Shown here one piece after another: positions 1 to 9,100 of a stretch of 25,144 nucleotides of DNA. A program made the translations under genes and the position numbers. Positions within the stretch are counted from its first letter, which is position 1; the number at the start of each line of letters is the position of its first letter. The DNA is taken from assembly GCA_946803715.1 (NCBI GenBank), contig CAMPET010000027.1, positions 210,787 to 235,930 on the forward strand. The letters are read 5' to 3'. The notes beneath the pieces were generated by a model, which saw nothing but the letters and a program-made list of their open reading frames with translations, was not told where the DNA came from and searched no databases. Source of the DNA: Beroe ovata (taxonomy: Eukaryota > Ctenophora > Nuda > Beroida > Beroidae).

Positions 1-3
1 GAT

Positions 4-8
4 ACACA

Positions 9-52
<44 letters not shown>
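4..52. repeat. (CA)n microsatellite
   Basis: An almost uninterrupted CA dinucleotide tract of about 24 units sits at the left edge of the window. Confidence 0.97.
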
Positions 53-55
<3 letters not shown>

Positions 56-60
56 CAGTT

Positions 61-725
61 AAACATTTTCTGTTGCAAAACAAGGTACACTAAATATGTG
101 GCAAGTTTTTGAGTTGGTTTTTACTATCTCGTTTCATAAACTCTGTTACTGTGGATTGCAGTCTATAGTTGCTGCTGTTGCCCTGCTGTTATCGATAGTA
201 TTGTTGCTATTGCTATTGTTGTTGTTGTTGTCGTTAACATTCTTCCGTATTATATCTGAGACACAATCCCCACTTTCCCGATGTGGGTCTCAGTCACTAG
301 GTGGTAGGATATGTTTCCTGTATATGGTACATCGCCACATAATCCATATAGTTGTGAAATGTGGATTGCAGAAGGAAGGAAAATTATCATGTCAAAGTTC
401 GGTGTCTTCTCCTTCTTCTCATGTGACATGTGCTATTATACATGAGTGTTGCTCATGACCCTCGTATAAGATAAAGAACATACCTGACATTGCTCATGTT
501 GAGAATATCGTACCGTACCGTGTACGTCTACAATGCGGGGCAGCTAGAGAATTCTATGTGCTTTGTACAATGTGCATCACATGGCGGAACAATGAATTTT
601 TCTGTCAAATAAATTGAGGTCTTTGTCAGCAGCGACAGCGGACAGCGCACTCACCAATTTGTACACACACATCGCTTCCTTTTGTTTTCATTGATACTTT
701 CAGCTTGTTACACATGAGTTTATAG
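61..725. other. Non-coding stretch upstream of the ZIP gene
   Basis: No convincing gene is visible. A leucine-rich open frame at 96-458 is driven by a TTG/TTGCTA-rich low-complexity run near 205-235 and has no recognisable domain or splice context. The stretch probably holds the ZIP promoter and 5' leader, but I see no clear core element. Confidence 0.5.
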
Positions 726-785
726 GTGTGTATTATTATGCAGCGTTTGACAATTTCACATTTCCCAGTTACCCCTGTTCGAGTC

Positions 786-3070
786 ATGTACGGGTTAGAC
801 CCCAGCCTATGTAACACCACCGCGGCCAACCCTGGCCCCTCCTCTCACGACAGTATCGATCTGGCGGCAGAAGCACGGGGCTCTATCGGCCCCAAGATAG
901 GAAGTATGCTGGTCCTCTTTTTCCTGCCTCTCTTCCTGGGACTTCTGCCCCTCAAAGCGGTCAAGATGAAGAATGCTGCCCGGTACACAAGTATAGCCAA
1001 CTGTTTCGGGGGAGGGGTCTTCTTTGGGACTTGCTTCATTCATCTGATACCCGAGGTAATATGCTCGTGACAGCTGGTGACATCCTGCTGAACCCACAGC
1101 AGACTGCTGTACGACACTATGACACATGTGTATTCAGGTGGCAATAGAGGTGAACATGTGGAGAGATACAGTGGATAACGCCTTTGTCCAGTCACTCCCC
1201 ATTGCCGAGATATTGGAGTGTATCGGTTTCGTACTGATCATGTTTGCTGAGAGTGTCGTCTCGTCCATGGGACATGGACACTCCCACGCTGGACACCAGG
1301 TACAGTGTATGTACTTACTGGGAAGTGGGTATACTAGGTAAACACAGTGTATACTAGGTATATACTAATTAGGTATGCACACTGCACAGTGTATACTACG
1401 TATACTAGGTATACACTATAATATACTGAATACTAGGTATAACCTGAATAATATACACTGTATAATATACATAACAGTGTGCACTACATTGCTATTATAT
1501 CTCAGCCATTACCAGAGGATGATGAGGAGGACGATGGCGGGGACAAGATGGCATTGAAATCCAATGGTAGATATGATCGTTATTAGGCTTAGTAGACGAT
1601 CAACCCCGCGGTTTTGAATCAGAAAACAGGGTTTAGCTCCGCAATAGTGCTGTGTGTGTCGTCCATATTATACACAAAATGGAACATGGGATATTTGACA
1701 TGTCATGTTACAGGTAACAACACAGCTGACGCGATAACACCGAATAACAACAGCAACAACAACAGTAGCATTGTGGTTGCAGCAGCATCTGATACGGTAA
1801 GTCTGTATTCCTATGTTAATGGGAGCAGAGCAATATACATGGTGATATCGGACACTGGCGTCACCAGCATCACACCACTCATTACTATCACAGTAATCAC
1901 ACCCCCATGCATAGCCTAAACTCACGCCCTACACTGCATAGCACACAGACCACTCACACACCCCTGCATAACACACAGACCACTCACACACCCCTGCATA
2001 ACACACACCACTAACACACCCCCTGCATAACACACAGACCACTCACACACNAGCAGTGGAGGCGAGGACATCAGTCTTCCTGCAGCTCGCAGGTGCTATT
2101 CTCATACACAAGTGCGTAGTCGCGTTTGCCGTGGGTACACGCCTTATTGAGGCTGGACTGAAACTAAAGTGGTGAGTTCTGATCGGTGTTAATACTGCTC
2201 GGTGTCAAATTGGAGTCAACCTAGGTGTCAACCTAGGTGTCAACCTAGGTACGATAGTCGCACCATTGTTCAGCAGCGAACCTTAAATCAGCCAGATAAA
2301 GAATAAACCAAATTTGGTTAATTCTGATCGGGTCAGGGTATATTGACAGATGTTTTGACAGGTGTATTGACAGGGTGTATTGACAGATGTACTAACACAT
2401 CCCTCCTCCTCCCCAGGGGTATATTGGGGAACCTCATGATATTCTGTATTAGTATGCCAATCGGGATGGCTATAGCTATGGTCATCCTGGAGACGTTGTC
2501 AATGGCTCCAGAAAAAACTATAGCACTAGTTTCAGGTATAACCGTACAAATCAACCAACAAATCTACCTTCATATCAGATTAGTATCAGTAATCAGGTAA
2601 CCTGATTAGTATCAGGTAACCGTACAAATCAACCCACAAATCCACCTACATATCAGATAAGTTATCATCTCTAATCTATGTACAGGATTGATACAGGGCC
2701 TCAGTACAGGCTTTTTCCTCTACATTACCTTTGTCGAGATGATTTGCGATGAAATGAGGGATGGCAAGGACCTCCTGGTCAAGGTAAGGTCGTGTAATCA
2801 GCCACCAGGGGATGGGGTTTTTACGATTGAAATTTTACGATGATAACTTATCACGTTATTGTAACCCTTACTGTGAACAACATGATCTTTGGTCACGGAG
2901 GGAAGGGGGCTTGAAATGGGCGAAGTTTTGATCATTTGATGATAATAGTGAACAAGTGGTGAAACTCATTGTGCAATGTGTCACAGGTTCTGGTTCTATC
3001 TCTGGGTATCCTACTGATTGGGATATCAACAGTGGTACACAACTATAGTGACATCAAGGCTAATCAGTAA
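786..3070 (+). CDS. ZIP family (SLC39A1-3-like) zinc/iron transporter, 8 exons, one exon lost at a gap
   Basis: A plasma- or vesicle-membrane transporter moving Zn2+ or related metals into the cytosol. Exons read: 786-1055, 1138-1299, 1506-1566, 1714-1796, about 2053-2171, 2417-2535, 2686-2783 and 2987-3070 (stop 3068-3070). All introns are GT..AG, and phases match across every junction except the one at the gap. TM1 (LVLFFLPLFLGLLPL) and TM2 (NCFGGGVFFGTCFIHLIPE) are on exon 1. TM3 (IGFVLIMFAESVVSS) is on exon 2, followed by a histidine-rich HGHSHAGH loop typical of ZIPs. The loop continues through an acidic exon 3 and an Asn-rich exon 4. Exon 5 carries TM5 with an IHK motif, exon 6 TM6, exon 7 TM7 (GLSTGFFLYITFVEM) and exon 8 TM8. 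The TM4 metal-site segment (HSVFEGLA-type in this subfamily) is absent because the one-base gap at 2051 falls just before exon 5. The start could instead be the in-frame ATG at 726 or 738. Family assignment is firm; the subtype is not. Confidence 0.9.
1322..1485. repeat. GTATACT/TAGGTATA-rich simple repeat in ZIP intron 2
   Basis: Many overlapping copies of palindromic words such as GTATAC and TACTAGGTATACACT form a degenerate, self-complementary tract inside the intron. Confidence 0.7.
1925..2050. repeat. ~31-bp tandem repeat abutting the gap at 2051
   Basis: About four imperfect copies of a unit containing CCCCTGCATAACACACAGAC followed by CACTCACACA. The array runs straight into the N at 2051. 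It probably caused the assembly break and the loss of the neighbouring ZIP exon. Confidence 0.85.
2051..2051. other. Single-N contig join
   Basis: One N separates the 31-bp tandem array from ZIP exon 5. Coding sequence expected here is missing, so the gap is not truly one base. Confidence 0.85.
2213..2250. repeat. 12-bp tandem repeat (GTCAACCTAGGT, 3 copies)
   Basis: Three consecutive copies of a 12-bp unit in ZIP intron 5. They are followed at 2338-2395 by several degenerate copies of GTATTGACAGRTG. Confidence 0.8.
2541..2660. repeat. Imperfect direct duplication in ZIP intron 6
   Basis: The block beginning ACCGTACAAATCAACC at about 2541 recurs at about 2618. The copies are separated by short inverted runs of GATTAGTATCAGGTAACC. 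Confidence 0.7.
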
Positions 3071-4404
3071 CTGCTCAGAAACCCCGCCCTTCATATATAC
3101 ATATGTAGGCCGTATGGGCCATATTTTGACAGAGATTGATTATCATCAGTCATCACCAATCATCATTTGCCATATGTCATCACAAACATTCAGATAATGG
3201 ACGTATGCCCTCTTCTATAACGCCGACGGCCGATGAGTTTTTGATAGGAAAATTTACATAGCAATAGAATTTAAAAATCTGTTCATTTCTATATAATTAA
3301 CCCGCTCTAAATTAATTTATTTACTTCCGGACTTATCCGCAATTCAAATAAAGGGATAGATTCGTTTAATGTTTAAACTGATAGTGATACTGATAGAACT
3401 ATGATCGATAAGCGCCCGTAGCATGTATAAAACAGTAGCAATGGTTATTCGTGATGCTATTGCTATCTTTAGCAATCACAAACTTGAAGCCCTTTTTTAC
3501 TTTTTAGTTTTTAAAAGTTTAGCTTAAACTTTTGAATGTGATATTTCTTGGATAACACGATTGATACTGGAGATATTACCGATTACAACTTCAGTTGTAG
3601 TTTATTGAATTCTAAATTATTATTTTCCTCAATAACATTGGTCTTTATCGCGCCTTTAAACAGGTCAAATAACATTTAATTTTCAAGACTTCTCGCATGC
3701 TTTACGCTCAATTAGCAATACTTCAAAAAGGAAGGAGGTTCACAAATTTATCCAAATTCTGACCCGTCCCATTCTCTGTGTAGGTACCAATGAACACCCA
3801 CTTTTGGACCCCCNCCCCCCCCCCCCCCGTTAACTGGGGCGTTACATCTATAAACACAAGAAACTTACCTCATCAATCTGAGAACTGTGTGATCGGGTGT
3901 GATGATCCTATTATAGTGATCGTAGTTATCCTGTGCTGTGTTTGACGTGGTGGCGCCGGGATGGCGGCGTACTGCTGCAGGCATACCCCTGATCACCCCA
4001 GTTTTCAGTATAGAGCCAGAGGAGTTGACCAAGTTCAAACCATTACGAAGCTGCGCTTGTCTTTCCCTTCATCCATATGCCAGGTTCAATGGTCATGGTG
4101 CTTTCTGTGGGATGATATGCAGAGATGAAAACTCATGTCAATCAAATTGTACTACTCATTGTTATATTGCGATCAAGTTCAAATAATTCTATTGTATCGG
4201 AGAAGTGCAATCAACCAAAACAGATAGTCCATACTGTGATAATCTTATAATTGAACATAAGTTTACAAAACTGGTATACACATACAACAAACATGATATA
4301 TCTAAAGTAAATAGCAGTAAAAATAACTCAAGGGTAAAATTATCAAAATGGTATCAAAATCTTAATTTATGCTAAAATAAAGAATTATGGGTACTCGAAT
4401 ACTA
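3071..4404. other. ZIP 3' flank and intergenic DNA; possible minus-strand exon at 3869-4068
   Basis: AT-rich DNA without a convincing gene. A poly-C tract at 3810-3828 is interrupted by an N at 3814, another contig join. On the minus strand, 4068-3869 is open for about 66 codons (core reading ITPDHTVLRLM) and ends exactly at a good GTAAGT donor. This could be an orphan exon, but I found no partner exon or recognisable domain, so it stays a weak candidate. Confidence 0.3.
3347..3352 (+). terminator. Candidate poly(A) signal for the ZIP gene
   Basis: AATAAA lies 277 bases after the ZIP stop codon. It is the first canonical hexamer on this strand downstream of the gene. Confidence 0.4.
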
Positions 4405-4559
4405 AAAATTTGAAACAACTTTTAAACAAAATCTTCTGAGACATGATTTCTTAATCTGAATGAATAACTTCAAGACTATTATCACACACAAAAATTTTCC
4501 ATCTCATATATGATAGAAGTTTGAGACATTGGTGCCAAGAACGAGCGTTGTAATACATA
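4405..4559. repeat. Direct repeat copy A (no MITE; carries palindrome)
   Basis: Matches 5248-5515 closely, apart from the 97-bp MITE plus its 9-bp duplication that only the second copy contains. It holds the uninterrupted target GTGCCAAGA at 4532-4540, a pre-insertion site. At its right end it carries the palindromic element that the second copy lacks. Confidence 0.85.
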
Positions 4560-4823
4560 TTTTTTCCAAAACCAAATATGATTTGGTTGTTCCTGTTCGC
4601 GGCATCTGGCGTTCTTTATTCTAAAATCTATGATATGAAAAAGAACGCGGCATATTTGACAGACTGCCGCCACATCACGTGTAGTAACACTGTAGCTTAT
4701 TCTAGCGATGTGGCGGCAGTCTGTCAAATATGCCGCGTTCTTTTTCATATCATAGATTTTAGAATAAAGAACGCCAGATGCCGCGAACAGGAACAACCAA
4801 ATCATATTTGGTTTTGGAAAAAA
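4560..4823. mobile_element. 264-bp perfect palindromic (foldback) element, TA target
   Basis: Arms at 4560-4676 and 4707-4823 look perfectly complementary around a 30-base loop (4677-4706). The termini are TTTTTTCC and GGAAAAAA, flanked by TA at 4558-4559 and TA at 4824-4825. The related segment at 5511-5517 reads ACATATTG with a single TA and no insert, consistent with insertion at a TA dinucleotide (as for Tc1/mariner-type MITEs). There is no coding capacity: the open frames on both strands spell the same peptide because the DNA is a palindrome. The right end coincides with an N, so part of the structure could be an assembly foldback. Confidence 0.7.
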
Positions 4824-4825
4824 TA

Positions 4826-4826
4826 N
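4826..4826. other. Single-N contig join
   Basis: This N sits directly between the right TA of the palindrome and the first base of the next inverted-repeat element. Repeat copy A lies to its left and copy B to its right. Confidence 0.85.
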
Positions 4827-5200
4827 TAAGGAAATGTCTAATGCACGTCTAATGCACGTCCATTAGACGTCCATTAGACATTCCGCTCATGTGCATGAAC
4901 ACTGTGTTCATTGTTTCCATTGATCAATATTTGCCCATTGTGTCCATTAGACTAAAATACCAGTTTGCTGTCCATCAACAAGGGCGGATTTGTAGATGTG
5001 TCCATTGTGTCCACCCAGATGCACAAGATCGATGACCATTGTGTCCATTGAACATGTCCATTAGACATCGAAAATGCACAAATTGTGGCCATTGTGTCCA
5101 CTGGTGTGCAATGGACAAAAATACCAAATTTTCATACTGAGCGGAATGTCTAATGGACGTCTAATGGACGTGCATTAGACGTGTATTAGACATTCCCTTA
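4827..5200. mobile_element. Non-autonomous element with 63-bp terminal inverted repeats
   Basis: 4827-4889 and 5138-5200 are inverted copies with about 61 of 63 positions identical, starting TAAGG(A/G)AATGTCTAAT. Each terminal repeat is built from four ~11-bp modules (GTCTAATGCACG and GTCCATTAGACG), so it is nearly self-complementary too. The 248-bp interior has several copies of CCATTGTGTCCA and no open frame. A 27-bp stretch at 4987-5013 recurs inverted at 5205-5231, just outside the right end. The left flank is an N, so the target duplication cannot be read. Confidence 0.75.
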
Positions 5201-5247
5201 TTGATGGACACAATGGACACATCTACAAATCTTATGACCCTCTTGCC

Positions 5248-5515
5248 AAAATTTGAAACAAATTTTAAACAAAATCTTCTGAAACATGATTTCTTAATCT
5301 GAATAAATAACTTCATGACTATTATCACACACAAAAATTTTCATTTCATAATGATAAAAGTTTGAAACATAATTGGTGCCAAGATTGTAGGATTTTACCC
5401 TACCGTCGGTGCGCGCGATTTTCAATCCGCCCCTTGCCAGGGATAAAATCCCGCCAGCAAGGGTAGGGTGAAATCCTACAAGTGCCAAGAACGAGCATTG
5501 TACTTGTAATACATA
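5248..5515. repeat. Direct repeat copy B (contains MITE; lacks palindrome)
   Basis: Counterpart of 4405-4559, interrupted by the MITE at 5385-5481. It carries an intact TA at 5514-5515 where copy A has the palindrome. Confidence 0.85.
5385..5481. mobile_element. 97-bp MITE, copy 1, with 9-bp target duplication
   Basis: Terminal inverted repeats TTGTAGGATTTTACCCTACC (5385-5404) and its near-complement at 5462-5481 (19 of 20 matching). It is flanked by GTGCCAAGA at 5376-5384 and 5482-5490. The empty target exists at 4532-4540. A 9-bp duplication is typical of Mutator-like (MULE) elements. The core is GC-rich with GCGCGATTTTCAATCC. It lies about 80 bp beyond the stop of the VWA5A-like gene. Confidence 0.88.
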
Positions 5516-5561
5516 TTGCCCATACTTGCGCTATCATGAAACGTGAAGTCAAGTTCTGCAT

Positions 5562-6130
5562 TTATCTCTTCATTATCCTCGCCTTCTTGAACCCTTTGAA
5601 AAGGCTCTTGGTCCTACTCTTATGTATAAATCCGTCGATAAACTTCTCGCATTGCTCCTCCAACACTGACAAATCTGTAACATAAATCGATACTCATTAT
5701 ACAACCTGTCTAATACTATAATTTGGTATTATGTATTCATAGTCAATCATTTATTCATAGTCAATCATTGGCTTATTCCCCTGCTGGTAATGTAATTGTA
5801 AAGAAGTAGAACGCCGCGCGCGCATTTCTGTCAGAAATTTTCTGATATGAAACTCACCCCTGTCCCCTATATTGTCCGCAATGAACTTGTCCGCTTTAAT
5901 CCCCATTCTCTCCCATGAACTCCGTCTATTTGCCACAACAGACCGGAGGAAGATCACTACAATGAGAGTGAGGAGAAAATCCTCTGGCACGCCGCCAAGT
6001 TGTTCACACCCTGCTGTGATGTCAGCTTGCTCCATGTTCAGTTGTGAGACGAACGCCGGTCCAAACGCGAAGGAACCATCAGTTTTCTGTAGGACAGTGA
6101 ACTCCAGTAACATTTCGTCACGCATCTGAC
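5562..6130 (-). CDS. VWA5A: Exons 16-17 of the VWA5A-like gene (C-terminal module), detached from the rest by the nested receptor gene
   Basis: Exon 16 (6130-5858) starts after TTCCCAG and begins with the last two bases of a codon. Exon 15 ends at 12867 with one base before GTGAGT, so the phases fit and give Ser at the junction. Exon 16 encodes the VWA5A/PARP4-type tail: LQKTDGSF, then DFLLTLIVVIFL and a SWERMGIKADKFI helix. Exon 17 (5674-5562) follows a TTACAG acceptor and ends KKARIMKR-stop. If the receptor locus were a misassembly, these two exons would still be the true 3' end, because no alternative tail exists near 12867. Confidence 0.82.
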
Positions 6131-9100
6131 CTGGGAAATTGAGATGGGTACGTGGTACTGTGTGCTGTTATGATGCAGTTTGGGGCAATCACATCAAGAA
6201 CGCTCCCCCGGTTCAAAAATAAGTGCAATTATTCCAGTATAATGAACATGTGCCCAATGCTTGGGCTGCATGACACGACCACGTCCGACTAAATGAACCC
6301 CTCTGTCGTGAGGAGCAGTGTATAAGTAGCAGTGTAATGAACCGCGCAATCCAACCATCGTTACAAAAACCCAAATGGTGTCTGGCATTAACCTACACAC
6401 ACACACACACACACACACATACACACACACCCACATACACCCACATACACACACACTCACACAGACACATACACACACACAGCTCACACAAGTACACACA
6501 TCGAATACGTAACCATTTCCAACGGTTATGAAAAGTGAGGTGGCTTCTACCTGTAAATCAGTAATTAAACGGCGGCGGGACCGCCCCTAGAAGAGTGGGA
6601 GGGTGGTGGGTAGGGAAGAAGAAATGGAAAATGAGACAAGTCTTGCAGACTGATGTCTCAAAAGAATCCTTCTTTTTTGAAATGTATCTTTTTCGTGAAG
6701 TACGACAGAAGTATCTGATTGGCAATCAACCACTTCCTTGGATTATTATAAAATTTTTAATAACATCTTAATTTTTATTTTAATAACATTTTAATAACAT
6801 TCATTATAGATGGAGTGGGGGAGGGGGCTAGCACAAACGTGATTTTATAACTGTTCGTGAGCCGTGAGGTGACTGTGTCACAAGACGTCGAGACGCGGTT
6901 ATGACTGACACCATAGTCTCTCCCATTCCTGGCTCATTCCACGGCCCACGCCCATATATAAATGGGATTACTACAAATCTGTAACATACAATAGACCTAG
7001 ATTCGCGCCTAACATAAGGTCTCATATAATATGCGAGACAAAACATCTCTCTATTCAATATTCATCTCTCACAAAGCGGCTATAAGTATAATAATGCTTT
7101 TGAAAGCAGAGAGCATAAATATTAAATATGTTGAGCATGAATATTTTGAGCATGAATTTGAGAACAATTTATTGTTTTCAGCCCTTGCATCACGATCTCA
7201 AATTTTGGATAACATAAGCTCGAAACTCTCGTTAAGTTACGACCTGTCATCATAGGAGTCGTCACATCATAAAGAACGGCCGGCCCATGAAGATAACAAT
7301 CCCATTCCCAGTGATAATGTTCCTCGTTTTGGGATGTACTCCATCAAGTCACTGCATGGATTCGGATGAGTCTTACAAAACGGATCCATGGTTATCAAAC
7401 ATCCCAATCAAACAGCACTATAACACTGCAACCTGGACTACCAATGAGATCATACGATGTCACCTTGTCGTGGTCGGTGGTTTCATAAAGGAACGCTGCC
7501 TCCTCGATGATGCCAACTGGTATTTCAAGTGCCCTCTTTCACGAGATTTCTACTCTGTCCTCACGAAGAAATGCAAGACAATGGAATTTTCTCATTTGTG
7601 TCCCGATGACCCGTCTTTTTACCAGTTTTGCGGTCACACCACGTGTGAGGATGATAACAATATTGACAGGGAGCCAGGGGTTGGTATTTGTGGAGAAATA
7701 CTCTGCAGTAATCATATCATTAATTACGCTTTCAACATCATGAAAAGCATGAATTTCGAGTATAGATGTAACGGGAAAGAAGAGTGCGAAAACACCCTCA
7801 ATGGCGTTGCTGTGGATGAAAACCAATGTAGAGGAACAGAAACTGCACCGTGTGGACCATGTGAAAGATCGATCACCGGGTTTAGCCTCCCTGTGACACG
7901 ATTCTGTGACGGGATATGCAACTGCATCAACTGCTACGATGAAGCTAAGTGTGGAGATGAAGGCACCTTGAACATCGGAGTCATCTGTAGAGTTGTTCGA
8001 TCATCGCCTCAGTTTCGAGGGCCTTGTTTTGGATCGCAGACCGGTTTGGCATATGTCGAACCTCACTTTCTCTGTAATGGATTTCGTAACTGTGTGAATG
8101 GTATAGATGAGATGGGATGCAACCCCAATGACAAATGTGACTCAGGAAGTTACCTTTATAACCATTATCCAGAATATCCCTACGACAATAAAAGAGAGCT
8201 ACATCCACGCAGCAAATGCTCTAATCCTAATCATGTCAATGCACTATTGCTAGTGTGCGCTGATCACCGGGATCAGATGAACTGCACAAATGTGGCAAGT
8301 CCCCTACTGTGTGAGGTAGGGGGTCACCCCACCACTCTGTCAAAGTACGTTGTGTGTCAGGGATACGGGTTGTGTGACGACAAGATTGATGATTCCTGCA
8401 TCTCATTTAGTAAGAAATGTCTTCTACACAAGCATGAAATGTGCGATGGGGTCACGGACTGTCCAGACAATGCTGACGAGACGACATCACAGTGTGAGGT
8501 CATGACCCCTCCTGAAGCAAGATGTGCCAGGAGATATTCATTTTCAAAGCAAAACATCACATTCCCATTACTCTGGGTAATGGATGGAGTGAAAGATTGT
8601 ATCGATGGGCTGGATGAGGATACCAGTAAATGGTCCAGGACATGTGGGATGGGCGACGATGTCCACTATACCTACCAGAAAGAGGAATCATGTTCGACGA
8701 TCGGATTGTTCAAATGTCAAAAAACCAACAGATTCCTGAAAATCAGTAACCTCTGCTCTGGCAAACATAACTGTGATGAGACAGTGTGTAGGACTTCGAG
8801 ATGGTCTTATCAAAATTCTCTGAAACTAAGCACATTTGCATCCCTGAAACGCGTATCTTATTGCCTACCTGGTTTGAATAGCCTTGAGAAGATGATAGGG
8901 CCCTGTGTTGAGAAGAGAATGGGAAGGAACAACACAATTATCGGTGTAAAAGACTCAGATCCTATCCTTCTGGGTCTGGATTATGCTCGGAAAATAAATT
9001 GTCTGGATGTCTTCGGAGAATTTCACGTTTATCTCGTTTGTATGGCAGTTTGTAACATACCTTCATTGAAGTGTCCTTTGAGAAAACTTAACCAATCCTC

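Noticed and set aside
96-458. 120-codon plus-strand frame with a leucine-rich run
   Set aside because: The leucines come from a TTG-rich simple repeat; no domain, splice or start context supports it.
3736-3810. Minus-strand peptide VFIGTYTENGTGQNLDKF vaguely like a fatty-acid-binding-protein start
   Set aside because: The match is a few residues, there is no start codon or partner exon, and it abuts the poly-C join.
4482-4829. Open frames starting MIWLFLFAASG on both strands
   Set aside because: The same peptide appears on both strands because the DNA is a palindrome; there is no other coding evidence.
5482-5685. Plus-strand 67-codon hydrophobic frame
   Set aside because: It is the antisense of exon 17 of the VWA5A-like gene, which has matching splice phase and a stop.
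6194-6531. Frames over the CA microsatellite coding Cys-Val or Thr-His runs
   Set aside because: Translation of a dinucleotide repeat.
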